34,301 nt of DNA, taken from Gemmatimonadota bacterium (GTDB lineage Bacteria > Gemmatimonadota > Gemmatimonadetes > Longimicrobiales > Gaopeijiaceae). This document shows positions 12,985-21,014 of this stretch, piece after piece. The DNA lies in contig JAURER010000027.1 of NCBI GenBank assembly GCA_030827315.1, forward strand, positions 1 through 34,301. The letters run 5' to 3'. Under the pieces are notes generated by a model. That model was not told the DNA's origin. It saw only the letters and a list, made by a program, of their open reading frames with translations, and searched no databases. Position 1 is the first letter of the stretch; every line of letters starts with the position of its first letter. The position numbers and the translations under genes are program-made.

Positions 12985-15750
12985 TTACAACCCGAGCCAG
13001 TAGTTCACTTTGATGATGAACCGATTCTCGGCCGGTGCGTCGAAGAGCGCGCCCAGGTCCCGGTCGAGGTCGAAGTCACCTGTGCGCGCACGGGCGATCT
13101 GGTTACGCTGCCAGACGAAGAAGATCGTGGATCCCGGACGGTACTCCCATCGCACGACGGCATTGCCGACGAGCGAGCGGACGTTGAAGTCCCGGTCGGA
13201 GAAGGAGTAGTCGGCTCGACCGTCCCCACTGAAGTCGACGTACTGCACGCCGTCGAGCTCGCAGATCGACCCACCGGCGCAGTAGACCCCGTCGGCCTGC
13301 GCGTCGGCCACGCCCGGTGCGAAGCGCGTGAAGTCGAAGCTCTTCGACTCCGCCAGCTGCTTGTACTGGACGTAATCACCCGACGACAGCAGCGGCTGGG
13401 CGAAGAGCTGCAGCGAGAGCGTCGGGGTGAACGTCCAGTCGAGCCTCGTCACCATCGAAATCGACGTGCGCTCGAGGTCGGAGAAGAGGTACCGGCGCCC
13501 GTACGTCGGCCCGTACGACAGAGTCGACGTGGCCGTGACGTACTGGTCACTCGACGTGGTCGCCTCCCAGCTCGGTGCCACCGAAAGGGAAACGCCGTCG
13601 GACGGGCGCAGGTTGAGGTCGGTCTTGATTTCCCGACGGGCCCCGCCGCCGATGAGGTCTCGGGTCTGATCGAAGTTCACCGAGACATGGACGGCACGCC
13701 TGCGATCGCTACCGAGGTTGGCGTTCCAGCTGATCGATCCGGGGCTCACCATCATCGGACCGCCGCGCGTGGCGTTGCGGCTCATCTGCTGCGGGCTGTA
13801 GCGCACGCTGGTCCGGAGGTTCCACCAGTTCAGGAACTCCCCGTTCACGTTCACGGAGTAGTTCCCGTTCGTCCGGGCGTCGTGCCACGATCCCACGACC
13901 CAGGGGTCGTCGAGCGCCTCGTGGCTCCAGTTGTGGAAGCTGCTGAGGCTGACGTCGTAGTTCCGGAAGAGTGTCCCGGGCTGGATCTCCTTGTACCCGA
14001 TGCGGAACCCGCCATCGATGCGCTCGGCGTTGGTGGAGAAGCCGAGGTCGTTGACCTCGAACACCTTCGAGACCTCGGCCGCCCACACGGAACCGGTCCA
14101 GTGCCGCCCGTTCCTTTTCTCGAACTGGAGGCGCCAGTCCCGACCGGTCAGGGATCGAGCATCCGGGTCGACGGAAAAGCGCGTGGCGTCCGGTCGCTGA
14201 AGGAGGTGCGTCGACGCGTTCTGCACGCGAACCATGGCCTCCTGCGACCCCCGCACGTGACTCCCCGCGAAGAAGCCCCACAGTCCCCAATTGCGGTCGC
14301 TCCACTGGTGCTCGAAGCGGACGCCGCCGTTGAACGCAGTCGACGTGAGCCAGTCGAACGAGCCGTCGCCGGGAAGGTCGCGGTTCATCCACGAAGCGAG
14401 GGCCTTGATCTGCGTGGTCCCCTCGTCCAGGTCCTGCCCCACGCTCACGACACCGTACGTGGTGCGCGGCTCCACCAGGAACTCGCCCTGGCTGCCGTCC
14501 GAAAACGCACCCTGAGCGTATTCGTTCCCGGTAACGGCCGACAGTACGCCCAGGGACAGACCCTTCGACGTGCGGCCCGCGATCTTCGCGGCGCCGAGGA
14601 TCGTGGCGTTGTCGGGGCTGTCGACGAAGTCGGGCCCACCCGGCACGCTGCCCTGCGGCGGGCGGCCGATGCGGCGGCTGTAGAAGAGCGAGTTCCTCCC
14701 GCCGGACAACCCGTAGTCGAATACGCGTGCATCCTCGACGAAAAAGGGACGCTGTTCGGGGAAGAATACCTCGAAGGCCGTGAGGTTGATCACCGCCGGG
14801 TCGGCCTCGACCTGACCGAAGTCCGGGTTGACCGTCGCGTCGAGGGTGAACGCCGCGCCGAGGCCGTAGCGCAGATCTACGCCCAGGCGGTTGTTCGAGC
14901 TGCTGCCGTCGAAGAAGGGGTCCCCGGGCTCGGCGGGTCCGTTCCGGAGGCTGGTCACGGCGTAGGGGCGCGCCTCGATGCGGCGAGCCGGACGGGCCAC
15001 GAGCACACCCTCGATCCGCCCCATCTGGCTCACCATGCCCTGTCGCGTGCGCGAGACGAGCGCGTAGTAGCTCCGCTCGTTCGACGAGACTCTCTGCCGG
15101 AAGAAGTTGATGCCCCAGGTCTGGGCCTCGTCCGACGCCTCGTACCGGATCTGCGACAGCGGGATCCGCATCTCGACCGTCCACCCCTCGTCGTCCAGCG
15201 CCGTCGCGGAAGACCAGACCGCATCCCACGCGAAGTCCATCCGGGTGTCGTCGTAGAAGTACGAGTCGCTCTGGACGTTGGCCGCGCTCACCGCGAAGCG
15301 ATAGCCGGTGAGTCCGTCGAGGTTCGGATCCAGGTGGATGCTGAACTGATCGAAGGTCCCGTGGCTGTCACGGCGGGTCAGGCGACGGTCGATGCGCTCC
15401 GGCGTCGGATCCCACATTCTCGCGAAGACCCAGATCGCGTCTTCGCCGAAAAGCACCCGCACCTCCGTGTCCTGCTCGGCGGGGATGCCCTCCACGGGCT
15501 CCTGCTGCAGAAATCCCGCGAAGAGCCGCGCGTCTTCCCACTCGGCCTCGTCCATGTATCCGTCGATGGAGATGTCCTCGATGGGGCGCGAGGAATCGAG
15601 AAGAGGCGCCGGAAGTGCCGAGCGCTGCGAGGGGGACCGCGAGCCAGTCGTGGCCGTCGCGGGCTCTTCGTTCATGCCCGGACCCAGCTGCGCCCGGACG
15701 GGCGCGGCAGAGGCGCAGGCAACGACGAAGCAGAGGAGAAGTCGGGTCAC
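12985..15750 (-). CDS. DUF5916 outer-membrane protein with CBM9-like N-terminal domain
   Basis: This 921-residue protein has a signal peptide (about 1-20, ending PVRAQ), a CBM9-like sugar-binding type domain at about 60-225 (IDGYMDEAEWEDA, then WTVEMRIPLSQIRY), and a long beta-rich DUF5916 region. It ends in alternating aromatic strands and NYWLGL, as expected of an outer-membrane barrel. A PEQRPFFVEDA segment near residue 330 is typical of DUF5916. The biochemical role of this family is not known to me. The start is GTG 15750. It has no ribosome-binding site because an inverted repeat abuts the codon. The next Met (residue 26) would remove the signal peptide, so the GTG is favoured. Confidence 0.9.
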   Translation of the reverse strand: MTRLLLCFVVACASAAPVRAQLGPGMNEEPATATTGSRSPSQRSALPAPLLDSSRPIEDISIDGYMDEAEWEDARLFAGFLQQEPVEGIPAEQDTEVRVLFGEDAIWVFARMWDPTPERIDRRLTRRDSHGTFDQFSIHLDPNLDGLTGYRFAVSAANVQSDSYFYDDTRMDFAWDAVWSSATALDDEGWTVEMRIPLSQIRYEASDEAQTWGINFFRQRVSSNERSYYALVSRTRQGMVSQMGRIEGVLVARPARRIEARPYAVTSLRNGPAEPGDPFFDGSSSNNRLGVDLRYGLGAAFTLDATVNPDFGQVEADPAVINLTAFEVFFPEQRPFFVEDARVFDYGLSGGRNSLFYSRRIGRPPQGSVPGGPDFVDSPDNATILGAAKIAGRTSKGLSLGVLSAVTGNEYAQGAFSDGSQGEFLVEPRTTYGVVSVGQDLDEGTTQIKALASWMNRDLPGDGSFDWLTSTAFNGGVRFEHQWSDRNWGLWGFFAGSHVRGSQEAMVRVQNASTHLLQRPDATRFSVDPDARSLTGRDWRLQFEKRNGRHWTGSVWAAEVSKVFEVNDLGFSTNAERIDGGFRIGYKEIQPGTLFRNYDVSLSSFHNWSHEALDDPWVVGSWHDARTNGNYSVNVNGEFLNWWNLRTSVRYSPQQMSRNATRGGPMMVSPGSISWNANLGSDRRRAVHVSVNFDQTRDLIGGGARREIKTDLNLRPSDGVSLSVAPSWEATTSSDQYVTATSTLSYGPTYGRRYLFSDLERTSISMVTRLDWTFTPTLSLQLFAQPLLSSGDYVQYKQLAESKSFDFTRFAPGVADAQADGVYCAGGSICELDGVQYVDFSGDGRADYSFSDRDFNVRSLVGNAVVRWEYRPGSTIFFVWQRNQIARARTGDFDLDRDLGALFDAPAENRFIIKVNYWLGL

Positions 15751-15771
15751 GGGACAAACGTCTGTTTGCCC
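15751..15771 (-). promoter_or_regulatory. Inverted repeat directly before the DUF5916 start codon
   Basis: On the plus strand GGG-A-CAAAC (15751-15759) is followed by GTCT and then GTTTG-CCC (15764-15771). That gives an eight-pair hairpin with one bulged A. It ends at the base next to the GTG start (15750-15748) and fills the place of a ribosome-binding site. It may be an operator, a translation-control hairpin or part of the terminator of the TRAP gene upstream. The repeat is seen and the role is not known. Confidence 0.4.
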
Positions 15772-15820
15772 GACAGAGCGGTGTCGCCCCTGGCGCCGGG
15801 ACTTCGTGGTCTTGGGCTGC

Positions 15821-18706
15821 CTACCGCTGCAGGAGCCAGCGCTCCGCGGCGGGGTGCAGCGGGATCGGAGGTCTGGCCATGCGGGTCAGATCGATCTGCC
15901 TGGCCATGTCGTGCACCTGCTCAAGGGAGACACGATCGTCCGCGAAGATGTTGAGAAGCGTCACCACCACGTCGTCGTCGAGCGACTCCATGGAGAAGAC
16001 CCAGTTCATGACAGCCAGCGTGGGGATGGCCTCCTCCACGCCCGGGTACGCTCCCGCCGGGATCTCGTCCGCAGAGTAGTAGGGGTGCTGCTCGAGCATC
16101 GCGTCGAGGACGGCAATGTCGACCGGCAGCAGCCGCATGTCCGCGGTGGTGGACGCTTCCAGAACCGCCGCGGCCGGATAGCCCACGGAGATGATCGCCG
16201 CGTCGATCGCTCCGTCCCGGAGAGCGGAGGAGGACTCCGCGAAGGAGAGGTAACGCGGCTCGATGTCGTCATACGTCAGGCCGTACCCCTCGAGCAGGTG
16301 TCGGGCCAGCTGTTCGGTGCCGGAGCCTGCCGCCCCCACCGAGACGCGGAATCCCTCGAAGTCCGCTACGGTGCGAGCGCGGGACGACGCGGGGACCAGA
16401 ATGTGCGTCAGGTTCGCGTAGAGCGGAGCGATCGCCCGGAGTCCGGAGATGGAGCTCGTGAAGTCTCCGATGCCTCGCTGGGCCTCGTACGCCGTCGAGG
16501 CGATCGACATGGCCAGGTCCATCTGACCTGACGCGAGGCGGTTCACGTTCTCCACCGACCCTCCGCTGACCTCGGCCGTGTACTGGCGCACGGGATCGGC
16601 TATGGAGAGCCGGCTCGCGATGGCGCCGCCGAGCGGGTAGTAAATGCCGGCCGTCCCCGCGGTCCCCAGCGACATGAACTCCTCGACGCGACCCCCGCCC
16701 GCCGTGTTGGCGCCGGCGACCGGGGACGGCGGCGGGTACAGGGGTTCGCCCGACCGCGCCGGCCCCTGAGCGGGATTCAGGAAGAACGCTGCCGCAACGC
16801 CGGCGACCAGGAGACCGCCTGCCCACGGCGCCCACGGCGCCGGCTCGCTCTCTTCGGTGCGCAGGAATGCGAGCACGAAGGCGAGCAGACCCACGGCGTC
16901 GGAAGGCAGGCCGGGATACACGAGGAGGAACGAGGCGAGCAGGGCCAGGCCCCGCTCCCACGGGCGGAGCCGGGTGCGGCCGAATCCGACCCCCGCCGCC
17001 GCGAGCGCGATGACACCGATCGTCGCGCTGACGACCGCCACGACGATGCCGGCCGGGGAGCCCACCATCAGGAGCTCCGGGCCGTACACGAACATGAACG
17101 GCACGACGAAGCCCGCGCCCGCGAGCGTCGCTGCATACATCGCCGTACGCATCGGTGGTGCCCCGGCGATTCCCGCTGCGGCGAACGCCGCGAGGGAAAC
17201 CGGAGGGGTCACGTTCGAGATGCACCCGAAATAGAAGATGAAGAGGTGCGCCGAGAGCAGTGGAACACCGAGCTGCACCAGGGCGGGCGCGCCGAGGGCC
17301 GCGAGCACCACGTAGGCTGCCGTCGTGGGCAGGCCCATCCCGAGCACGATCGAGCCCAGACCGGTCAGCAGCAGAGCGCCGAGCAGATTGCCCTGCGAGA
17401 GGGTGATGATCAGCTCCGACATCCGGAGCCCGATCCCGGTCAGCGACGCCACACCGACCACGATGCCCGCAGCCGCGCACGCGGCGGCCACCTGCACCGC
17501 ACCCTGGCCCGCACGCTCCACGATGTCCCGAATCGCGGCCGGTGATGGCCGCGTCGACGGGCGCACGGCCGCGAGCGCGAGCGCGGACGCGACGCCCCAG
17601 AACGCCGCACGCATCGGCGACCTGCCCATGCCCAGCAACGCCACGATGATCAGAAGGGGGAGGAGAAGGTGGAGGCGATCGACGACAGGCTCGGTGTCCT
17701 GCTCGTCGGCCGGCTCGATGCCCATGCGCCCGGCACGGAAGTGGATGGCGGCCAGAAGGGCAGCGTAGTAGAGCAGCGCAGGGATGATGGCCGCGAGCGC
17801 GACCTGCAGATACGGGATGTTCGTCCAGGTGGCGAGGATGAACGCACCGGCGCCCATGACGGGGGGCATGAGCTGACCTCCCGTGCTGGCCGCTGCCTCG
17901 ATGGCGGCGGCGAAAAACGGCTTGAAACCCGCCCGCTTCATGAGCGGAATCGTGAAAGTGCCCGTGGTCACGACGTTCGCCACCGCACTGCCGGACAGTG
18001 AGCCCATGAAGGCGCTCGCCACCGCCGCGGTCTTCGCCGGCCCGCCACGCGTGCGGCCGGCCACCCGGTTCGCGAGCGCGATCAGCAGGGCGCCCCCACC
18101 CGCCGTCTCCAGCACCGCACCGAAGAGAACGAAGAGATACACGAAGTCCGCCGACACCCCCAGCGGAATGCCCCAGATGCCCTCGGTCGACAGATAGAGG
18201 TGCTCGATCAGCCGTGTGACGTCGTACCCCCGGTGGGCGAGGAAGCCCGGGAGGTAGGGTCCCGTGAACGCATACAGGATCGCGAGACCGCACACCGCGA
18301 TGAGCCCCCAGCCCGTCGCGCGCCTCGCCATCTCGAGCACCAGCAGGATCGCGAGACCGCCCATGAGCAGGTCGACACCGGTGGGATTCCCCGAACGCGC
18401 GACGAGAGCCTGATTTTCCAGGGCTAGGTAGCCGCACACCACGATCGTGAGACCCGCGAGCACCCATCCGAGCGCGCCCCCGACCCGTTCGAGGATAGGG
18501 AGCCCGTCCGGGTTCTCGGGGGCCCGGAGCTTGCGCTGAACTCCGACACCGAGGAAGGCGAGTGTGGCCATGAGGGCGAGGTGCACCGGCCGCTGCACGA
18601 GCGCCGTGAAGGGCGCCACCCCGGCCGCGTACATGTGGAAGAGGCCCGCACCGACCGACGCTGCCGCGATGACCAGTCCCGCGGCCCTGCCCCGCCCGCC
18701 ACTCAT
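15821..18706 (-). CDS. Single-chain TRAP transporter: 4TM/12TM permease fused to TAXI substrate-binding protein
   Basis: This 961-residue protein (from ATG 18706; GTG 18727 would add 7) carries a complete tripartite uptake system. Residues 1 to about 650 match the TRAP 4TM/12TM fused permease, with GSLSGSAVANVVTTGTFTIPLMK, PPVMGAGAFI, GMGLPTTAAYVVLAALG and NVTPPVSLAAFAAAGIAG. A last hydrophobic segment (AGGLLVAGVAAAFFLNP) leads through a proline-rich linker into a TAXI-family binding domain from about residue 675, starting SLGTAGTAGIYYPLGGAIA, with later AAGSGTEQLARHLLEGYG. The binding domain would be tethered in the periplasm by the preceding helix. TAXI systems take up dicarboxylates or amino-acid-like acids. 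The substrate here is unknown. Confidence 0.95.
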   Translation of the reverse strand: MSGGRGRAAGLVIAAASVGAGLFHMYAAGVAPFTALVQRPVHLALMATLAFLGVGVQRKLRAPENPDGLPILERVGGALGWVLAGLTIVVCGYLALENQALVARSGNPTGVDLLMGGLAILLVLEMARRATGWGLIAVCGLAILYAFTGPYLPGFLAHRGYDVTRLIEHLYLSTEGIWGIPLGVSADFVYLFVLFGAVLETAGGGALLIALANRVAGRTRGGPAKTAAVASAFMGSLSGSAVANVVTTGTFTIPLMKRAGFKPFFAAAIEAAASTGGQLMPPVMGAGAFILATWTNIPYLQVALAAIIPALLYYAALLAAIHFRAGRMGIEPADEQDTEPVVDRLHLLLPLLIIVALLGMGRSPMRAAFWGVASALALAAVRPSTRPSPAAIRDIVERAGQGAVQVAAACAAAGIVVGVASLTGIGLRMSELIITLSQGNLLGALLLTGLGSIVLGMGLPTTAAYVVLAALGAPALVQLGVPLLSAHLFIFYFGCISNVTPPVSLAAFAAAGIAGAPPMRTAMYAATLAGAGFVVPFMFVYGPELLMVGSPAGIVVAVVSATIGVIALAAAGVGFGRTRLRPWERGLALLASFLLVYPGLPSDAVGLLAFVLAFLRTEESEPAPWAPWAGGLLVAGVAAAFFLNPAQGPARSGEPLYPPPSPVAGANTAGGGRVEEFMSLGTAGTAGIYYPLGGAIASRLSIADPVRQYTAEVSGGSVENVNRLASGQMDLAMSIASTAYEAQRGIGDFTSSISGLRAIAPLYANLTHILVPASSRARTVADFEGFRVSVGAAGSGTEQLARHLLEGYGLTYDDIEPRYLSFAESSSALRDGAIDAAIISVGYPAAAVLEASTTADMRLLPVDIAVLDAMLEQHPYYSADEIPAGAYPGVEEAIPTLAVMNWVFSMESLDDDVVVTLLNIFADDRVSLEQVHDMARQIDLTRMARPPIPLHPAAERWLLQR

Positions 18707-18761
18707 GCGCGCCCCATGGTTTCGCACATGGACTCGCCGCGCCGGCGCGCGCGGGGAGGCA

Positions 18762-19451
18762 TCACCTCTCTACGAAGAAGGCGATGACCATCGCGAAGAG
18801 CAGCACGACGGAAAGGCCGACCGTGGCCGCGCTGCCGAAGCTGCGACGGCGATCGATGGCGTGGGCTCCCTGAGCTACGACGAGTGTCGACCATATCTGC
18901 GTGAGGTCCAGGTACCTCAGGACACTCAGCACGTATCCGTCCGGCAGGAACGGCAGGAAGGTGCCGAGATTGAGCGTGAGTTGAGGATCCCCGATCGAGA
19001 TCCTCAGGGGGGTGAGCAGAAGCCCGAAGGCGACGGCAATGAAATTGGCGTGAGCCACCATCGCAAGGTACTGGACGTAGCGCCCCTCGTCTCCGAGCAC
19101 GAAGGCGAATACCAGCGCGTACAGGCCGGCCATGAACGCCGTCATGAGCAGCGTGGCCAGGAAAGACATGATGGGCGTCACGATGCGAATCACCCGCAGA
19201 ACTCGATCGCCCATCTCGGGGAGTTCACGCCCGCGCTCCATGGCCGCCTGGCGGTTCGCCTCCATCATGAGTTCGGCCGGGATGAGGGCCACCGAGATCG
19301 TGACGAGGATCGCGCCGACCAGGAGGGCGCCGACCCATCGCGGCTCCCGTGCGAGCTGTTCCACCAGGCGGGCCGGTGAGTGGAAGACTGCGGCCAGGCG
19401 GGCCGGGAGCGATGGAAGGCCGCTCGTACTCGCGTTCTCGCCCACCGTCAC
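18762..19451 (-). CDS. YIP1-family integral membrane protein
   Basis: This 229-residue protein has five predicted membrane helices and the layout of bacterial YIP1-domain proteins. A soluble N-terminal segment (FHSPARLVEQLAREPRW) is followed by WVGALLVGAILVTISVALIP, and the rest is hydrophobic. The start is GTG 19451, which overlaps the TGA of the lipoprotein gene (GTGA). A GTG at 19460 is an in-frame alternative. Bacterial members have no firmly assigned role. The coupling to the lipoprotein gene suggests a joint envelope function, and the TRAP transporter gene follows after 55 bases. Confidence 0.8.
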   Translation of the reverse strand: MTVGENASTSGLPSLPARLAAVFHSPARLVEQLAREPRWVGALLVGAILVTISVALIPAELMMEANRQAAMERGRELPEMGDRVLRVIRIVTPIMSFLATLLMTAFMAGLYALVFAFVLGDEGRYVQYLAMVAHANFIAVAFGLLLTPLRISIGDPQLTLNLGTFLPFLPDGYVLSVLRYLDLTQIWSTLVVAQGAHAIDRRRSFGSAATVGLSVVLLFAMVIAFFVER

Positions 19452-20281
19452 GACCCCCACTGCGCGCGAGCCTTCTGCGTCGTGCGGACCCGAATGGGTA
19501 GCGGCCCGGGAGCCATCGGCACCGAGACCTCCCCGCGGCCGCTCGCACGCCGGACCTGCTCGAAGAGCGTGCCACCGCGGAAGTCCCAGAGAACGTGTCC
19601 CTCCACCTCCAGATCCGATCGCTGGCTGACCGACATGCCGGCGATCACGAGCTCGTTCGTGACCGTGGTCTGCCCCGTCAGGGAGATCATGAGGAGCGAG
19701 CGACCGTCCACCACGGTGTCACCCACCACCGTGTAATGCAGGACCGCACGCTCCGAGCGGACTCCCGGGCCCTCCCGGCCGGACCACGATACCGTGTCCA
19801 CCCAGCTGTCACCTGGCAATGCCGCCCGCCCTGGAAGTCGGGGAAAGAATCCGTGTGCCAGGCTCAGGCCCGATACCATCTGCGAGGCCTCGTCGGCCAC
19901 CGTCGGCGTCGAAGTGAGGGAGACGCCCCCGATGCGGTCCAGCGAGAACTCCAGTGCACCACGCACGGCGGACTCGTCGACGCGCACCGGTGCTCCCATG
20001 GGCTGGCTCAAGGTGGCGTCCAGCGCGCGTACGGTCATGACCACGTCCACACCGGCGGACGTGTTGACCACCGAAACGTCATAGGTTGCCACACCGCGCT
20101 GGCTGAGCTGTAGCGACTGTCCCATGACCGAGACATCGATCTCGGTAGTGTCGGCGAAGTCGTAGGCCACGTCGCCACCCGGACCTTCACCGTAGGCGAG
20201 CGCAGGGGGTGAGGGAGGCGCGCCCCCGCAGGCCGCTGCGAGGAACGAGACCGCGGCGAGGGAAAAACCGCATCGTATCAT
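19448..20281 (-). CDS. Lipoprotein of unknown function
   Basis: This 277-residue protein has a short signal ending FLAAACGG (Cys at about residue 18), then a beta-rich domain with no motif I recognise. Repeated Val/Thr strand patterns (IDVSVMGQSLQLSQRG, then YDVSVVNTSAGVDVVMTV, and VLWDFRGGTLFEQVRR) suggest a beta-sheet fold such as those seen in surface-exposed lipoproteins. The frame is open upstream, but ATG 20281 has GGAG 7 bases before it and gives the signal peptide. It is translationally coupled to the YIP1 gene and begins the seven-gene minus-strand run. Confidence 0.8.
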   Translation of the reverse strand: MIRCGFSLAAVSFLAAACGGAPPSPPALAYGEGPGGDVAYDFADTTEIDVSVMGQSLQLSQRGVATYDVSVVNTSAGVDVVMTVRALDATLSQPMGAPVRVDESAVRGALEFSLDRIGGVSLTSTPTVADEASQMVSGLSLAHGFFPRLPGRAALPGDSWVDTVSWSGREGPGVRSERAVLHYTVVGDTVVDGRSLLMISLTGQTTVTNELVIAGMSVSQRSDLEVEGHVLWDFRGGTLFEQVRRASGRGEVSVPMAPGPLPIRVRTTQKARAQWGS

Positions 20282-20361
20282 GAGGCATCTCCGTTGGCTG
20301 ATCGGGAACGATAGCGAACCGGGCCTCGCCGCGCCGAGCGGCGGAGGGGCTCGCGCCAGAC

Positions 20362-20390
20362 TTGGCCGGTATCCTGTGACCTGATATCGT
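20362..20390 (+). promoter_or_regulatory. Candidate sigma-70-type promoter
   Basis: TTGGCC at 20362-20367 and TATCGT at 20385-20390 are separated by 17 bases. Each has four of six matches to the -35 and -10 consensus. It lies 64 bases before the 186-residue gene, in the 172-base gap shared with the divergent lipoprotein gene. It is the best candidate I see in that gap, but promoters in such GC-rich DNA are hard to call by eye. Confidence 0.3.
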
Positions 20391-20453
20391 GTGTAACTCT
20401 CCATTCCGGGCCCCGCCGGCCAGGGGAGTCCCGCCTCTTCCCGACAAGATCCG

Positions 20454-21014
20454 ATGAGCTACCGTACCAATCCCGACCGCATTCTCGAGAACATCGACCG
20501 CGCCAGAAACCGCGACGCGGAGAGCGCGGGGCTGTACGTGGAGCGTCAGGCACTGGGCCGTGAGCTCGACTCCCAGATGCCGGATCTCGATGCCACCACC
20601 ACGGAGCGGACGAAGCGGATCTTCTCGATTCTTGAGCGTGCCTACACGCGAGCGGCCCAGCGTGCCGAACTCGGTCGTCTCGCCGCCCGATTCCAGGCGG
20701 TCGGGGACATCCACCATCACCACGCCCGCGGCGACGTGAGCATCTCGATCCACTACATGGACCACGAGCGCTACGACGACGTCGGCGTGTCGCCGTTCGA
20801 GATCCGCCCCTACGAGATCGCGGACGCGAAGAAGGAAACGAAGACCAGCCGCGCGGATGTCAACGCGCTCAAGGTCCTCCGCAAGGAACTTCGCGCCGGC
20901 ATCCTCGCCGCATGGCAGAAGCTCGAGCCTCGCGTGAAGGACGCCATCCGCGACCGCGCGGACATGGGTGCCGTCCAGGTGCAGGTCACCGTGGACCTCC
21001 GTCCGGCGGAGTAG
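20454..21014 (+). CDS. Unrecognised conserved-looking soluble protein
   Basis: This 186-residue protein has no signal peptide or membrane segment. The N-terminal two fifths are charged and helical (about residues 10-75, possibly a coiled coil). The centre has a four-histidine run in DIHHHHARGDVSISIHYMD, and the C-terminal part is a helical KVLRKELRAGILAAWQKLEPRVKDAI followed by a short strand. The histidines could bind metal. I do not recognise a family. ATG 20454 is preceded only by a weak AAGA. The next gene, a phosphatase-superfamily enzyme, starts inside its 3' end, so the two are probably co-expressed. Confidence 0.75.
   Translation: MSYRTNPDRILENIDRARNRDAESAGLYVERQALGRELDSQMPDLDATTTERTKRIFSILERAYTRAAQRAELGRLAARFQAVGDIHHHHARGDVSISIHYMDHERYDDVGVSPFEIRPYEIADAKKETKTSRADVNALKVLRKELRAGILAAWQKLEPRVKDAIRDRADMGAVQVQVTVDLRPAE

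Noticed and set aside
12595-15954. An open frame of 1119 codons on the plus strand opposite the DUF5916 gene
   Set aside because: It is antisense to a protein with signal peptide, CBM9-like and barrel motifs. Its translation is Arg/Val/Glu-rich with no family features, which is the usual mirror effect in GC-rich DNA.
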